Below, one piece after another: positions 54,301 through 64,000 of a DNA stretch of 64,000 nt. The stretch spans positions 1,188,001 through 1,252,000 of the forward strand of contig JAOTON010000940.1 of assembly GCA_034440635.1 (NCBI GenBank), in the 5' to 3' direction. Position 1 is the stretch's first letter, and each line of letters opens with the position of its first letter. The position numbers were made by a program, and so were the translations under genes. The DNA is from Lepas anatifera (lineage: Eukaryota; Arthropoda; Thecostraca; Lepadidae). Below the pieces are notes generated by a model. It saw nothing but the letters and a program-made list of their open reading frames with translations, ran no database searches and was not told the DNA's origin.

Positions 54301-55046
54301 TTACAGAGTGCAATATAGCTGTTGCTAGTCTTCAAACTAAAGCAAATAAGGCAATCAGAGTTGTTAGGTAACCAAAATTAGTGAGTGTGGAGTCAGAATA
54401 CAAACTTACCTGCCTAGATTGAACTTTTGACCAAGAACTCAGGAAGGAAGGAAGGCTTCTCCACAAATTGGGCTCCAATCACTTGTTTTAACAAGCTGCA
54501 AGAACTCACTCTATTTAGTGAGTTCCTTTTTGGCACACAAATATGGCCCAACACGCAGTATCTTGACTCTTGAGGAACAAAAATACCTTTTCCTTAAAAA
54601 AAGATAAAAGAGAGAGGGTTCAAACTGACTGCAATCAATCTCGGTAAGTTTTCGTAACTTAATTCACATCTTCTGCAAACCAAACTGTCTAATAAATAGC
54701 TTTGCAACAAACAAAATGCGTCCGATACCTAATTGTTGTCAATTTCTATTGAAAACTGAGTGAACAAAAAGCGCAGAGTTTGCCGCTATTTTGGAGCGCC
54801 CATATTTAGTCTTTGTTTGGAAGAAATTTGGAAGAATCTACCAGTTCTCCTAAATGATGGAGACAAAAATACATCTAATTTTCTTTTTTGAGCTTTTAGC
54901 TGCTGTTTTCATCATGTTGGAGCCATTTCTTAATTTTGAAAAGAAAATTGTGGCAATGCAACGATATTTTTCCATATTTGATCTGCTTATCTAGCGGCTT
55001 GCACTACTAAACTTTGGTGTACCCGTCCTCTATTACCCTGATCCTC
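51335..55046. other. Unassigned AT-rich region
   Basis: No coding region recognised. Contains short CATAGGCGGAGACTGA fragments at 52020 and 52159, a (GT)n run near 52864-52890, and a 5S-like patch (53925-53990). The rest shows nothing I can name. Confidence 0.4.
53925..53990 (+). rRNA. Possible 5S rRNA-derived fragment
   Basis: gtcactcttagaagttaagcaat followed by ctgg, tag and ctgctgg resembles the 5S internal region (GATC..GAAGTTAAGCAA...TGGTTAGTA..TGGATGG). The match rests mainly on GAAGTTAAGCAA; flanking stems are not recognisable. A relic or a SINE3-type head are possible; chance is not excluded. Confidence 0.25.
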
Positions 55047-56359
55047 CCAGGGCCCCGTCTCATAAAAGTTGTAGAAATGCGGCGTGTTTTACACCACATT
55101 CACCTGCAAAGTTACGCCGTACTCAGAATCACGTTTCACAAAGAGCGGTGACATTCACGCGAAAGCGGCGTAGATATCAAATGCAGCGTGAATTACGCCA
55201 AATTCCAGAATGGAATTACCCCTTTCAAATATGGCGTGTAACTGCTTTATTAACATGAAAAATCGCATAACTATTTTTTTCATAAATTATTTGAATGAAA
55301 ATTATTCTACTTATTTGCTCTTATTCGATTTTTAACTTTCTAATGCACTTTTACAAGTACTGCGGCGGAAGATGCACTATTAGCTGACGCAATAAAAATA
55401 CGACGGATTTGTTTCTGGCCGTACCTCATTTTTTTAGGTAGTTACTGTCAAGAAGGTGCTAAAAAGGTTATTGTATTGTTGTGCGAGTGTAGTTCAGTAG
55501 AATTTTAGGTGAATTGTGTTTACTTATCATGTGTGAACAGTGAAAGGTCTGTGAACCTTATAATGTCGTGAAACTGAGAAAGGAATAGTGGGTAAACATC
55601 TTTGAAGAATAACAAGATCAAGATGCTGGTACTTAGGTACCTAGGTATATCATCATTTTCGCCAGAGGCCTCATTAGAGATACTTGGATTTTGTTGGTGA
55701 TAGATACCTTAAATTGAATTTTTACCCTCCATAGACTCCATATAACACTTTGTGAGTGTCAACCTATCTAGGGTTCTGTCCTCACTAGACTGTCAAATAA
55801 CAGTAACGGCAGAAAGTCAAAGTAAAAATCAATGTCAGCTTTCCTGTGTATTTGCATCAATAGCTATCATCATTTTGGCATATCAAATGGCCATAGAACT
55901 CATCAGCTCAATTTGGCATGTGCAACGTGCACTTTATACCTGTGCAAGGAAAAACTTGCACATACTTTCATTTAAGTTTATTTTACATTCATGACTCCTT
56001 TTGTCCTTCACTGCACTACCTTATTTTGCTTCAGATTCAGAATTCCATAAGAAATTATATATTTTTCATGTTTTGCTTCATTGTCTGATAAATGCTACGC
56101 TGCTATATCTTTCATAGCTTTTCAGGAGTGTTTTACATATTTAACGTACATGTCGTCTGCTATATGAAACAATATTGGCAATATTCTACGCTGAATTCCA
56201 GTACAGCGTAGTTTAGTGCAGCGTAACATTGCAAGAAGTTGTATTTTACGCTGCATTTTTGTGAAACAAGATTGTGGTGTATTATTCACTTTCTACGCTG
56301 CATTATGCTACTTCTACGCTACAAGCATAAGTTACGCCTTTTATGAAATGGGGCCCTGG
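55047..56359. mobile_element. 1.3-kb element with CCAGGGCCCC...ATAAAAG inverted ends
   Basis: Left end CCAGGGCCCCGTCTCATAAA and right end, inverted, CCAGGGCCCCATTTCATAAA (18 of 20 identical). The subterminal parts are rich in acgccg / tacgctgca motifs. It cuts the LINE ORF1 at 56360-57068, whose frame runs straight into it. No target duplication and no transposase seen, so it is probably a non-autonomous DNA transposon. Confidence 0.8.
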
Positions 56360-57068
56360 TTGTTCCCACAGGAATTTCTATGGGTCGGTCACCTTCCCTA
56401 ACCTTGACAAAGATATCACCCCGAAAAGTGTAGAACATCTTGAAGGGAGGCTGCACATCACGTCTCATGTTGTTCAGTATCTGTATGATAGCCATCCTGT
56501 CCTTGGTTAGTGACTCAAAGGTGAGAAGGCCATGACGAATAGGTTTTGTCCTTTTCAGATACACACTCATACGCTCGTCTAAGTCTTTAAACCGCACTAA
56601 GATGGTTTTTTTCTCATGAAGTCTATGACATGCTATGAGGGAATCTCTTCCCAGGCATATGCCCAAGTGGTCCTTCAGCAGCCTAAGAGAGAGCTGTCTT
56701 ATGTTCTCATTTGGTGTTTGGGGTGGGATAGCCTTTCCTGCAAGAACCAAAGTGAATTTTCTCCCATATTGGTCAAGAGCCTCAAGTCTTTTGGCTGTCT
56801 CTGCCTCTTTTTTTATGAGTTTCTCATGATCCATGAGCACAGACTCTAGCAGTTTTTCAACACGGGCTTGGGCTGATACAGCCTCTTGGTGGAGCAAATG
56901 CGCAGAGAGGAGCTCCTCCTTTAAGTGGGACAATCCTTGATGGAGCGCTTTTAATTCACTTTCCATGACTGTTTTTGTCTCAAGTGAGGCATATTTCATT
57001 TGTAAATCTTCAATGTTTTCTTTGAAATTATTTTTGGGTGGCATGACTGAGAGCAAAGCTGAAGACAC
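56360..57068 (-). pseudogene. LINE ORF1-like protein (coiled coil plus RRM-like), truncated
   Basis: Minus strand. From MSSALLSVMPPKNN (57068; MPPKNN at 57044 is the likelier start) the first about 90 residues are heptad-like (LHQGLSHLKEELLSAHLLHQ, RVEKLLESVLMDHEKLIKKE). Then an RRM-like domain: LEALDQYGRKFTLVLAGKAI, SLIACHRLHEKKTILVRF, GLLTFESLTKDRMAIIQILN, FYTFRGDIFVKVREGDRPIE. This layout is that of ORF1 proteins of L1/CR1/RTE-type LINEs. The frame is open but is cut after IEIPVGTT by the inverted-repeat element at 55047-56359, and no endonuclease/RT follows. Confidence 0.72.
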
Positions 57069-57837
57069 TGGTTAGAAAAATGTTCTACTCAAATAAATAA
57101 AGTGAATTAGAGGCTAATGAAGAGGTCCTTAGCCTAATAGTTCCTCCAAAAATGTGAATTAAACCTACCTAGTACCTAAGTGTAGGGTGAACAAGTGAAA
57201 TTAAATACAAGTCAAAGTGATGGTGTGGATCAGGGACAAACAGGCCAGGCGCTGCTAAGTAGAATTACATACAAGTCAGCCAATGGGACAAGCCATAACT
57301 TGAACTAAACGCTTTTGAGAAAATGCATACTCATACCTTGGTGCAGCTAAATCAACCCAGACCTTACACAACACCTACGCAGTGCAGAACATGCGCTATT
57401 TGCTATAACATTCGTTGAACAAAGAGACAAAGAAAGTTAGCTAGAGGAGGGCAGATTCAAAATAGTGATGGGCCAAGTACCTACTGCGCTCGCAAGTACC
57501 CCAACGGATAATTAAGTTCGAATGGATTATCGTCAAAGCCTTAATTATCGTAATTCAGTTAGACAATGAAATATATAGAATATTTAATTAGGACAAAGAT
57601 AAACAAATTGAAGCGAAAATTTTAATAATAATTGATCAAGGAGCTATATCACCAAGTCAAGGTTGATGCACTGAGATGGGTAAACACGGAGAGCGCGTGG
57701 GGCACGTCCGCTCTGGTCGGGAGCAGAGGATGTAAAGCAGAGGATGGAGGATGGAATATTATAATATATTTCTAGCAATCTTTGGCATAAGCTTGAAACA
57801 CTGCTGTATCATACTAACATTGATGGAAAGCAATAGA
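57069..57837. other. No gene recognised
   Basis: AT-rich spacer between the LINE ORF1 fragment and the MITE at 57838; no repeats or coding frames of note. Confidence 0.4.
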
Positions 57838-58193
57838 CCAGTCTGCAAAGTATGGCAGCAGGCCAGATGAGTCGCAACAGCCATCTAAAATTCTCGCACC
57901 ACCATCTTCCAAAAATTCGCACCAATCTGCCACATACCAGGGAGAAAAATGTACCCATTCCTACCCACACAATGTAATGCTACCTCTACCATTAATCAGT
58001 TAAGGACTTTTTATAAAGCCCCTCCTGTATTAATAACCATTCAGCCATTATTTGTTTATTTAAAGTGTCACCTTCCTCGAACCAGTCTCGCAAATTCGCA
58101 CCAGGTTTGATAAAATTCGCACCACTCGGTCCTGTCTCCACGGGCACTTGCACCGACGAGATCTCGTCGAAAATGCCATGCTTTGCACACTGG
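57838..58193 (-). mobile_element. hAT-like MITE, copy 3 (356 bp, perfect 8-bp TSD)
   Basis: Inverse orientation to copies 1 and 2. Ends CCAGTCTGCAAAGTATGGCA and TGCCATGCTTTGCACACTGG. Flanking direct repeat GCAATAGA at 57830-57837 and 58194-58201. Confidence 0.93.
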
Positions 58194-58201
58194 GCAATAG
58201 A

Positions 58202-58779
58202 TAGAGCAATAGGGTGCCATCATCCACAAAGCGCACACAAACGTATCCAGTGACCTACCTACTCAAGTCAGTCCATACATGTATTCATAACACATGTAAA
58301 AAATAGATCACACACAAAGCGAGCAGGTGAATGGTAAAACGCTGGCAGGGTATGAGGTGAACAGATGCGATAACTCCACAGTTTCAAGTACTCCACAGTT
58401 TCACAAAATGTGTAAAGATGAGTGATGCATCTGCATCCTGCATAATGTGTCTGCGCGTGGAAATCCTCATAGAAAAAAAGAAAAAAATATGGGGTCCGGG
58501 GAAAAATAAAGAAAAAAGTAAAATAAATTCATGGGTTAGTGATAGACACAACATAGCCAGCATCATGAAGCACGGACAGCTTCGAGCGGCTGCACTGCTC
58601 CAGCAGCGCAACTAGTGTGCAGGCACCAGTGCCGCCCAGCAATAGGCCAGGCAATAACGTGGCCCAGCGGCCACCAGAGCGCCACCCCGCTACCCAGCAC
58701 CAGCGTAGCCACCATAGCCACAACTCGATCAGGCTGCGCCCGGCCAGCGCAGCCCGCAGCACCAGTCAGCGCACCACCA
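58202..58779. other. Host flank left of FB-C
   Basis: Becomes GC-rich (58600-58780: ccagcgcagcccgcagcacc) just before FB-C. The host text continues after the element at 63979 with similarly GC-rich cgcccagcgcgcagcacc. No gene recognised; long minus-strand frames at 58529-58853 are probably compositional. Confidence 0.4.
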
Positions 58780-58787
58780 TCTCCGCA
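58780..58787. repeat. FB-C target-site duplication, left copy
   Basis: TCTCCGCA, directly before GGGACGGAC; identical to 63971-63978. Confidence 0.8.
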
Positions 58788-60690
58788 GGGACGGACTAAA
58801 AGGCCGATGGACCGTGTTTGCGCTAAAAATAAGAGATACAGTTTAATTTTCAACCCAAAATTTGACCTATATGGGCAAAAATTTGACCTATACTCCAGAT
58901 TCTAGAGGTTTTATTTGCAGATAAACCGTGCAGATGCACCAATACAGCCAAAACCAGACAAGATAGAGAAAAACTGTTTTCACCATCAGAATCAGCGCCA
59001 AAAATAAGGGATACAGTTTTCTTTCAATCACTCTCCGTTACGCCAGTGTGACAAAATCTCACTTTTTGGGCCAATTTGAGCTGTTGATGGACCAATACAG
59101 CCAAAACCAAGAAAGGTAGAGCAAAACAGTTTTCACCATCAGAATCAGCGCCAAAAATAATGGATACAGTTTGGTTTCCGTCACACCCCGTCACGCGCTT
59201 CTCTACATAATTGCCTAGACTCAAGAAATCTGGAGGTTTTTGGTCTGCAGATGGACCAACACAGCCAAAACCAGGAAAGGTAGAGCAAAACGGTTTTCAC
59301 TATCAGAATCAGCGCCAAAAATAAGGGATACAGTTTGGTTTGCGTCACGCCCTGTCACGCCCTTGTTTACAACATTGCTTAGTCACAAGAAATCTGGAGG
59401 TTTTTGGTCTGCAGAGGGACCAATACAGTCAAAACCAGGAAAGGTAGAGCAAAACGGTTTTTACCATCAGAATCAGCACCAAAAATAAGGGATACGGTTT
59501 GGCTTGCGTCACGCCCCGTCACGCCTTTACTTAAAACATTGCTTAGACATAAGAAATCTGGAGGGTTTTTGATCTGCAGAGTGACCAATACAGCAAAACC
59601 AGGAAAGGTAGAGCAAAACGGTTTTCACCATCAGAATCAGCGCTAAAAATAAGGGATATAGTTTGGTTTGCGTCACACCCCGTCACGCCCTTGTTTACAA
59701 CATTGCTTAGACACAAGAAATCTGGATGTTTTTGGTCTGCAGATGAACCAATACAGCCAAAACCAGAAAAGGTAGAGCAAAACGGTTTTCACCATCAGAA
59801 TCAGCGCCAAAAATAACGGATACAGTTTGGTTTGCGTCACGCCCCGTCACGCCTTTGTTTAAAACATTGCTTAGACATAAGAAATCTGGAGGGTTTTTGA
59901 TCTGCAGCGGGACCAATACAACCAAAACCAGCAAAGGTAGAGCAAAACGGTTTTCACCATCAGAATCAGCCCCATAAATAAGGGATACAGTCTGGTTTGC
60001 GTCACGCCCCGTCACTCCTTTGTTTGAAACATTGCTTAGACATAAGAAATCTGGAGGGTTTTTGATCTGCAGAGGGACCAATACAGCCAAAACCATAAAA
60101 GGTAGAGCAAAACGGTTTCCACCATCAGAATCAGCGCCAAAAATAAGGGGTACAGTTTGGTTTGCGTCATGCCCCGTCACGCCCTTGTTTACCACATTGC
60201 TTAGACATAAGAAATCTGGAGGTTTTTGATCTGCAGAGGGACCAATACAGCCAAAACCAGGAAAGATAGAGCAAAACGGTTTTCACCATCAGAATCAGCG
60301 CCAAAAATAAGGGATACAGTTTGGTTTGCGTCACGCCCCGTGACGCACTTCTCTACATAATTGCTTAGACACAAGAAATCTGGAGGTTTTTGATCTGCAG
60401 AGGGACCAATACAGTCAAAACCAGGAAAGGTAGAGCAAAACGGTTTTCACCATCAGAATCAGCGCCAAAAATAACGGATACAGTTTGGTTTGCGTCACGC
60501 CCCGTCAAGCCCTTGTTTACAACGTTGCTTAGACATAAGAAATCTCGAGGTTTTTGATCTGCTGAGGGACCAATACAGCCAAAACCAGGAAAGGTAGAGC
60601 AAAACGGTTTTCACCATCAGAATCAGCGCCAAAAATAAGGGATACAGTTTGGTTTGCGTCACGCCCTGTCACGCACTTCTCTGCATAATT
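58788..60690 (+). repeat. FB-C left arm: 164-bp satellite
   Basis: CGTCACGCCC/TTTG recurs near 59355, 59518, 59682, 59845, 60010, 60175, 60338 and 60504 (spacing 163-165). Core text: ccaatacagccaaaaccagg, gcaaaacggttttcaccatc, agaatcagcgccaaaaataa. Two subtypes alternate, one with cttctctacataatt and one with cttgtttacaacatt. Confidence 0.93.
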
Positions 60691-60708
60691 CTTTATTGTT
60701 TGTTTGTA

Positions 60709-63700
60709 TTTCTAAGCAATGTTGTAAACAAGGGCGTGACGGGGCGTGACGCAAACCATACTGTATCCATTATTTTTGGCGCTAATTCTGATGGTGAAAA
60801 CCGTTTTGCTCTACCTTTCCTGGTTTTGGCTGTATTTGTTCCTCTGCAGATCAAAAACCCTCCAGATTTCTTATGACTAAGCAATGTTTTGAACAAAGGC
60901 GTGACGGGGCGTGACGCAAACCAAACTGTATCCCTTATTTTTGGCGCTGATTCTGATGGTGAAAACCGTTTTGCTCTACCTTTCCTGGTTTTGGCTGTAT
61001 TGGTACCTCTGCAGATCAAAAACCTCCAGATTTCGTATGTCTAAGCAATGTTGTAAACAAGGGCGTGACGGGGCGCGACGCAAACAAAACTGTATCCCTT
61101 ATTTTTGGCGCTGATTCTGATGGTGAAAACCGTTTTGCTCTACCTTTCCTGGTTTTGGCTGTATTGGTCCCTCTGCAGATCAAAAACCTCCAGATTTCTT
61201 ATGTCTAGGCAATGTTGTAAACAAGGGCGTGACGGGGCGTGACGCAAACCAAACTGTATCCCTTATTTTTGGCGCTGATTCTGATGGTGAAACCCGTTTT
61301 GCTCTACCTTTCCTGGTTTTGGCCGTATTGGTCCCTCTGCAGATCAAAAACCTCCAGATTTCTTGTGTCTAAACAATTATGTAGAGAAGTGCGTGACGGG
61401 GCGTGACGCAAACCCAACTGTATCCCTTATTTTTGGCGCTGATTCTGATGGTAAAAACCGTTTTTCTCTACCTTTCCTGGTTTTGGCTGTATTGGTCCCT
61501 CTGCAGATCAAAAACCTCCAGATTTCTTATGTCTAGGCAATGTTGTAAACAAGGGCGTGACGGGGCGTGACGCAAACCAAACTGTATCCCTTATTTTTGG
61601 CGCTGATTCTGATGGTGAAAACCGTTTTGCTCTACCTTTCCTGGTTTTGGCTGTGTTGGTCCCTCTGCAGATCAAAAACCTCCAGATTTCTTATGTCTAG
61701 GCAATGTTGTAAACAAGGGCGTGACGGGGCGTGACGCAAACCAAACTGTATCCCTTATTTTTGGCGCTGATTCTGATGGTGAAAGCGTTTTGCTCTACCT
61801 TTCCTGGTTTTGACTGTATTGGTCCCTCTGCAGATCAAAAACCTCCAGATTTCTTGTGTCTAGGCAATGTTGTAAACAAGGGCGTGACGGGGCGTGACGC
61901 AAACCAAACTGTAACCCTTATTTTTGGTGCTGATTCTGATGGTGAAAACCGTTTTGCTCTACCTTTCCTCGTTTTGACTGTATTGGTCCCACTGCAGATC
62001 AAAAACCTCCAGATTTCTTGTGTCTAAGCAATTATGTAGAGAAGTGCGTGACGGGGCGTGATGCAAACCAAACTGTATCCCTTATTTTTGGCGCTGATTC
62101 TGATGGTGAAAACCGTTTTGCTCTACCTTTCCTGGTTTTGGCTGTATTGGTCCATCTGCAGACCAAAAACCTCCAGATTTCTTGTGTCTAACCAATGTTG
62201 GAAACAAGGGCGTGACAGGACGTGACGCAAACCACACTGTATCCCTTATTTTTGGCGCTGATTCTGATGGGGAAAACCGTTTTGCTCTACCTTTCCTGGT
62301 TTTGGCTGTATTGGTCCCTCTGGAGATCAAAAACCTCCAGATTTCTTGTGTCTAAACAATTATGTAGAGAAGTGCGTGACGGGGCGTGACGCAAACCAAA
62401 CTGTATCCCTTATTTTTGGCGCTGATTCTAATGGTGAAAACTGTTTTGATCTACCCTTCTTGGTTTTGGCTGTATTGGTCCATCAACAGCTCAATTTGGC
62501 CCAAAAAGTGAGATTTTGTCACACTGGCATAACGGAGAGTGATGAAAAGAAAACTATATCCCTTATTTTTGGCGCTGATTCTGATGGTAAAAACCGTTTT
62601 GCTCTACCTTTCCTGGTTTTGGCCTTATTGGTCCCTCTGCAGATCAAAAACCTCCAGATTTCTTGTGTCTAAACAATTATGTAGAGAAGTGCGTGACGGG
62701 GCGTGACGCAAACCCAACTGTATCCCTTATTTTTGGCGCTGATTCTGATGGTAAAAACCGTTTTTCTCTACCTTTCCTGGTTTTGGCTGTATTGGTCCCT
62801 CTGCAGATCAAAAACCTCCAGATTTCTTATGTCTAGGCAATGTTGTAAACAAGGGCGTGACGGGGCGTGACGCAAACCAAACTGTATTCCTTATTTTTGG
62901 CGCTGATTCTGATGGTAAAAACCGTTTTGCTCTACCTTTCCTGGTTTTGGCTGTGTTGGTCCCTCTGCAGATCAAAAACCTCCAGATTTCTTATGTCTAG
63001 GCAATGTTGTAAACAAGGGCGTGACGGGGCGTGACGCAAACCAAACTGTATCCCTTATTTTTGGCGCTGATTCTGATGGTGAAAGCGTTTTGCTCTACCT
63101 TTCCTGGTTTTGACTGTATTGGTCCCTCTGCAGATCAAAAACCTCCAGATTTCTTGTGTCTAGGCAATGTTGTAAACAAGGGCGTGACGGGGCGTGACGC
63201 AAACCAAACTGTAACCCTTATTTTTGGCGCTGATTCTGATGGTGAAAACCGTTTTGCTCTACCTTTTATGGTTTTGGCTGTATTGGTCCATCTGCAGACC
63301 AAAAACCTCCAGATTTCTTGTGTCTAAGCAATGTTGTAAACAAGGGCGTGACGCAAACCAAACTGTATCCCTTATTTTTGGCGCTGATGCTGATGGGGAA
63401 ACCGTTTTGCTCTACCTTTCCTGGTTTTGGCTGTATTGGTCCATCTGCAAACCAAAAACCTCCAGATTTCTTGTGTCTAGGCAATTATGTAGGAAGTGCG
63501 TGATGGGGTGTGACGGAAACCAAACTGTATCCATTATTTTTGGCGCTGATTCTGATGGTGAAAACCGTTTTGCTCTACCTTTCTTGGTTTTGGCTGTATT
63601 GGTCCATCAACAGCTAAAATTGGCCCAAAAAGTGAGATTTTGTCAGACTGGCGTAACGGAAAGTGATGAAAAGAAAACTGTATCCCTTATTTTTGGCGCT

Positions 63701-63970
63701 GATTCTGATGGTGAAAACTGTTTTTTCTTTATTTTGTCTGGTTTTGGGTGTATTGGTCCATCTGCACGGTTTATCTGCAAATAAAACCTCTAGAATCTGG
63801 AGTATAGGTCAAATTTTTGCCTATATAGGTCAAATTTTGGGTTGAAAATAAAACTGTATCTTTTATTTTTAGTGCTGATTTGTATAGTGAAAACCGTTTT
63901 TCTCTATATGTCCTGGTTTTTTCTGTATTGGCCCATCTGCACGGTCGATCGGCCTTTTAGTCCGTCCCCC
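60709..63970 (-). repeat. FB-C right arm: 164-bp satellite, inverted
   Basis: Inverse of the left arm with more copies (about 19). A block at 61384-62000 recurs at 62684-63300 almost unchanged, so the arm grew by duplication of a multi-unit segment. A third subtype with aaaaagtgagattttgtca appears at 62480-62530 and 63600-63650, matching 59040-59075 in the left arm. Confidence 0.93.
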
Positions 63971-63978
63971 TCTCCGCA
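63971..63978. repeat. FB-C target-site duplication, right copy
   Basis: TCTCCGCA, after GTCCGTCCCCC. Two additional C lie between the mirrored terminus and this copy, probably slippage in the C run. Confidence 0.8.
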
Positions 63979-64000
63979 TCGCCCAGCGCGCAGCACCGGA

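Larger units (their letters stand above)
58788..63970. mobile_element. FB-C: 5.2-kb foldback element, near-loopless hairpin of a 164-bp satellite
   Basis: Left end GGGACGGACTAAAAGGCCGA; right end is its inverse (TCGGCCTTTTAGTCCGTCCC plus two extra C). The direct repeat TCTCCGCA flanks it (58780-58787 and 63971-63978). The left arm (58788-60690) and right arm (60709-63970) are built from the same 164-bp unit in opposite orientation and meet with only about 20 bp between them. About 11 units left and 19 right. No coding sequence. It shares the GGGAC start with FB-B but not its satellite. Confidence 0.88.

Noticed and set aside
58529..58853. Overlapping minus-strand frames near 58600
   Set aside because: GC-rich composition at the FB-C edge; one frame crosses the element boundary, and no motif is recognised.
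59707..60195. Open frames of up to 186 codons in 59000-63850 (FGADSDGENRFALPFLVLAV type)
   Set aside because: Products of the 164-bp satellite of FB-C, present in both orientations; periodic peptide, no start context, no known domain.
59000..63850. CRISPR-like array
   Set aside because: Repeats are contiguous 164-bp units without unique spacers, in an animal genome; it is a satellite palindrome.

Overview
The window is eukaryotic nuclear DNA from a metazoan, most likely an arthropod (possibly a crustacean). Genes are split by GT-AG introns. Two conserved animal genes are recognisable, ZGPAT and CTNNBL1. Much of the rest is non-LTR retrotransposons, DNA transposons, MITEs and satellite arrays. 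The species cannot be named from the sequence.

Layout. (1) 1-8443, minus strand: the 5' part of ZGPAT, a CCCH zinc-finger/G-patch transcription repressor. Seven coding exons join in frame; the gene runs off the left edge before the G-patch exon, and its introns hold several minisatellites. (2) 9581-11183, minus: an intronless CTNNBL1 copy with about four frameshifts and two stops, best read as a processed pseudogene. (3) 11831-14400, minus: a decayed CR1/Jockey-type LINE reverse transcriptase split by a GC-rich insert. (4) 15476-37022: two giant foldback elements almost back to back. Element FB-A (15476-24238) has arms made of a 277-bp satellite and hosts a nested AATATT-rich element. Element FB-B (24288-37022) has arms of 1.5-1.9 kb around about 9 kb of a 22-bp GAGACCAAGCTCGGGGGCCC-type array. 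(5) 38490-43747, plus: a near-complete but broken I-like LINE (gag-like ORF1, endonuclease, RT, RNase H, terminal zinc finger). (6) 45004-58193: a patchwork of a TTAA MITE, a LINE endonuclease fragment, a THAP-domain element with inverted ends, a hAT-like MITE family, a palindromic CATAGGCGG family, a tRNA-like sequence and a LINE ORF1 fragment cut by another inverted-repeat element. (7) 58788-63970: a third foldback element, FB-C, an almost loopless hairpin built from a 164-bp satellite.

The main result is the three foldback elements. Each is bounded by matching inverted termini and an 8-9 bp direct repeat that looks like a target-site duplication: GGTGGTGTT perfect, TCTCCGCA perfect, and GAAGTCGTG/GAATTCGTG with one mismatch. 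Together they cover about 26.7 kb (about 42%) of the window, and no transposase is visible in any of them. This suggests a class of non-autonomous, satellite-filled foldback transposons mobilised in trans. The only host-gene functions here are ZGPAT and the dead CTNNBL1 copy; everything else is mobile or repetitive.
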